The position numbers and the translations under genes were made by a program. 64,000 bases of DNA from Leptobrachium leishanense. Lineage: Eukaryota; Chordata; Amphibia; Anura; Megophryidae. The notes below the pieces were generated by a model, which saw nothing but the letters and a program-made list of their open reading frames with translations, was not told where the DNA came from and made no database searches. Of the stretch, positions 63,314 through 64,000 are shown in pieces. The DNA is taken from assembly GCA_009667805.1 (NCBI GenBank), contig CM019063.1, forward strand, positions 405,982,959 through 406,046,958, in the 5' to 3' direction. How positions within the stretch are numbered: position 1 is the stretch's first letter; the number at the start of each line of letters is the position of its first letter.

Positions 63314-64000
63314 CCACTAGGGATGTGCACGCCGGTTTTTTTCGGTTCAGTTCGGGGTTTTTTTTCATCCCTTTTTTTTCGTTTTGTGTCGTTTCGTCAG
63401 GTTTTCGTTTCAGTTTGATTAGTTTCATCAATTGGGGTCGAGTCGGCAGTCTGTTTCAATGGGTTATTTCGTTTATTTTGTTTTCCCTTTTTTGTGCGTA
63501 ATATATTATTAAATATTTATTAAACCGTTTAGTTTTTTCACTTACAGCAAGTTATTTTAATGAAACTAGCCTTTTTTCCATCATAGCTTTCAATGTTAAA
63601 AAAATCTCTGTATTTAACTGTTTATTAAATATATTTTAAAGCATTTATTTTTTTCACTTACAGCAAGAAGTGTCTGCATTTATTTATTTGTTAGGATTAT
63701 TTTGGCATCTTTCGTGAATTTTTGAGTTAATCTTTAGGTTTTCACCCAAAAATCCCCCAAAAATGCCAAAATAATCCTAACAAATAAATAAATGCAGACG
63801 CTTCTTGCTGTAAGTGAAAAAAATAAATGCTTTAAGATATATTTAATAAACAGTTAAATACGGGGATTATTTTTAACATTGAAAAGTGAAAACTATGGCG
63901 GAATAAAAAGCCTAGCATCTGCATTAATTAATCATTATAAAGTGACATATATGTAATACATTTTATATAGGGGGCAAAGCATCTGCACTAATTATAAAGT
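63314..64000. mobile_element. AGGGATGTGCAC-type element with long foldback, cut by window end
   Basis: It begins 'tagggatgtgcacgccgg' with a TTTCGGTTCAG-rich stretch, like the right end of 39726-40318. Inside is a long inverted repeat: 63588-63711 pairs with about 63752-63882 ('aatgccaaaataatcctaac', 'aaataaataaatgcagac', 'gcttcttgctgtaagtgaaa'). The spacer is about 40 bp, centred near 63732. No coding content. The right end lies beyond 64000. Confidence 0.6.

Overview
This 64 kb window reads as vertebrate, most probably anuran amphibian, intergenic DNA built almost entirely from transposable elements nested in one another. I found no host protein-coding gene, rRNA or tRNA. The frog assignment is inference: two Tx1/L1-type LINEs, L2 and CR1-like LINEs with frog-type 3' tails, Sleeping-Beauty-type Tc1 elements, hAT, Harbinger and BEL/Pao elements, and many TTAA-flanked non-autonomous elements occur together. 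The species cannot be read from the sequence.

Layout. 1-1828: an L2 3' end split by a CR1-like LINE fragment, itself split by a TTAA-flanked element. 2528-10107: an internally deleted L1-type element (+) carrying a nearly full-length Tx1-type L1 (-) with open ORF1 and ORF2. 10486-12260: a Tc1 element with a TTAA element inside, then a Tc1-type MITE. 13680-19276: MITEs, palindromic TTAA elements and a hammerhead-ribozyme-like motif (minus strand, 15473-15516). 20103-22423: a hAT-type element with exact 8-bp target duplication, filled by a 57-bp minisatellite. 22432-30130: MITEs, L2 tails, two LTR-like stretches and the best example of an element made of consecutive perfect hairpins (28533-29749).

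30224-37053: a BEL/Pao LTR retrotransposon with both LTRs and a deleted pol, further broken by a MITE and a solo LTR. It sits inside a 212-bp tandem array derived from a Harbinger transposase exon; the array, a duplicated promoter/first-exon unit and the rest of the Harbinger pseudogene run to about 41280. 41740-47689: remnants of a second Tc1 element split by a 4.86 kb hAT element whose transposase has two in-frame stops. 48952-50025: two MITE families sharing termini. 50410-55206: a nearly complete L2 LINE (-) with endonuclease, reverse transcriptase, a 2A-like peptide motif and two tandem arrays upstream. 56343-60135: an inverted composite TTAA element split by a degraded Tx1-type LINE. 60244-64000: another multi-hairpin element, a second copy of the minisatellite, CA-rich repeats and a long foldback cut by the window edge.

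No metabolic or cellular pathway is encoded. What the elements do together is record order of insertion: uninterrupted copies, target duplications and rejoined reading frames date many of them relative to each other. The only candidate for present-day activity is the L1 at 4161-10039.
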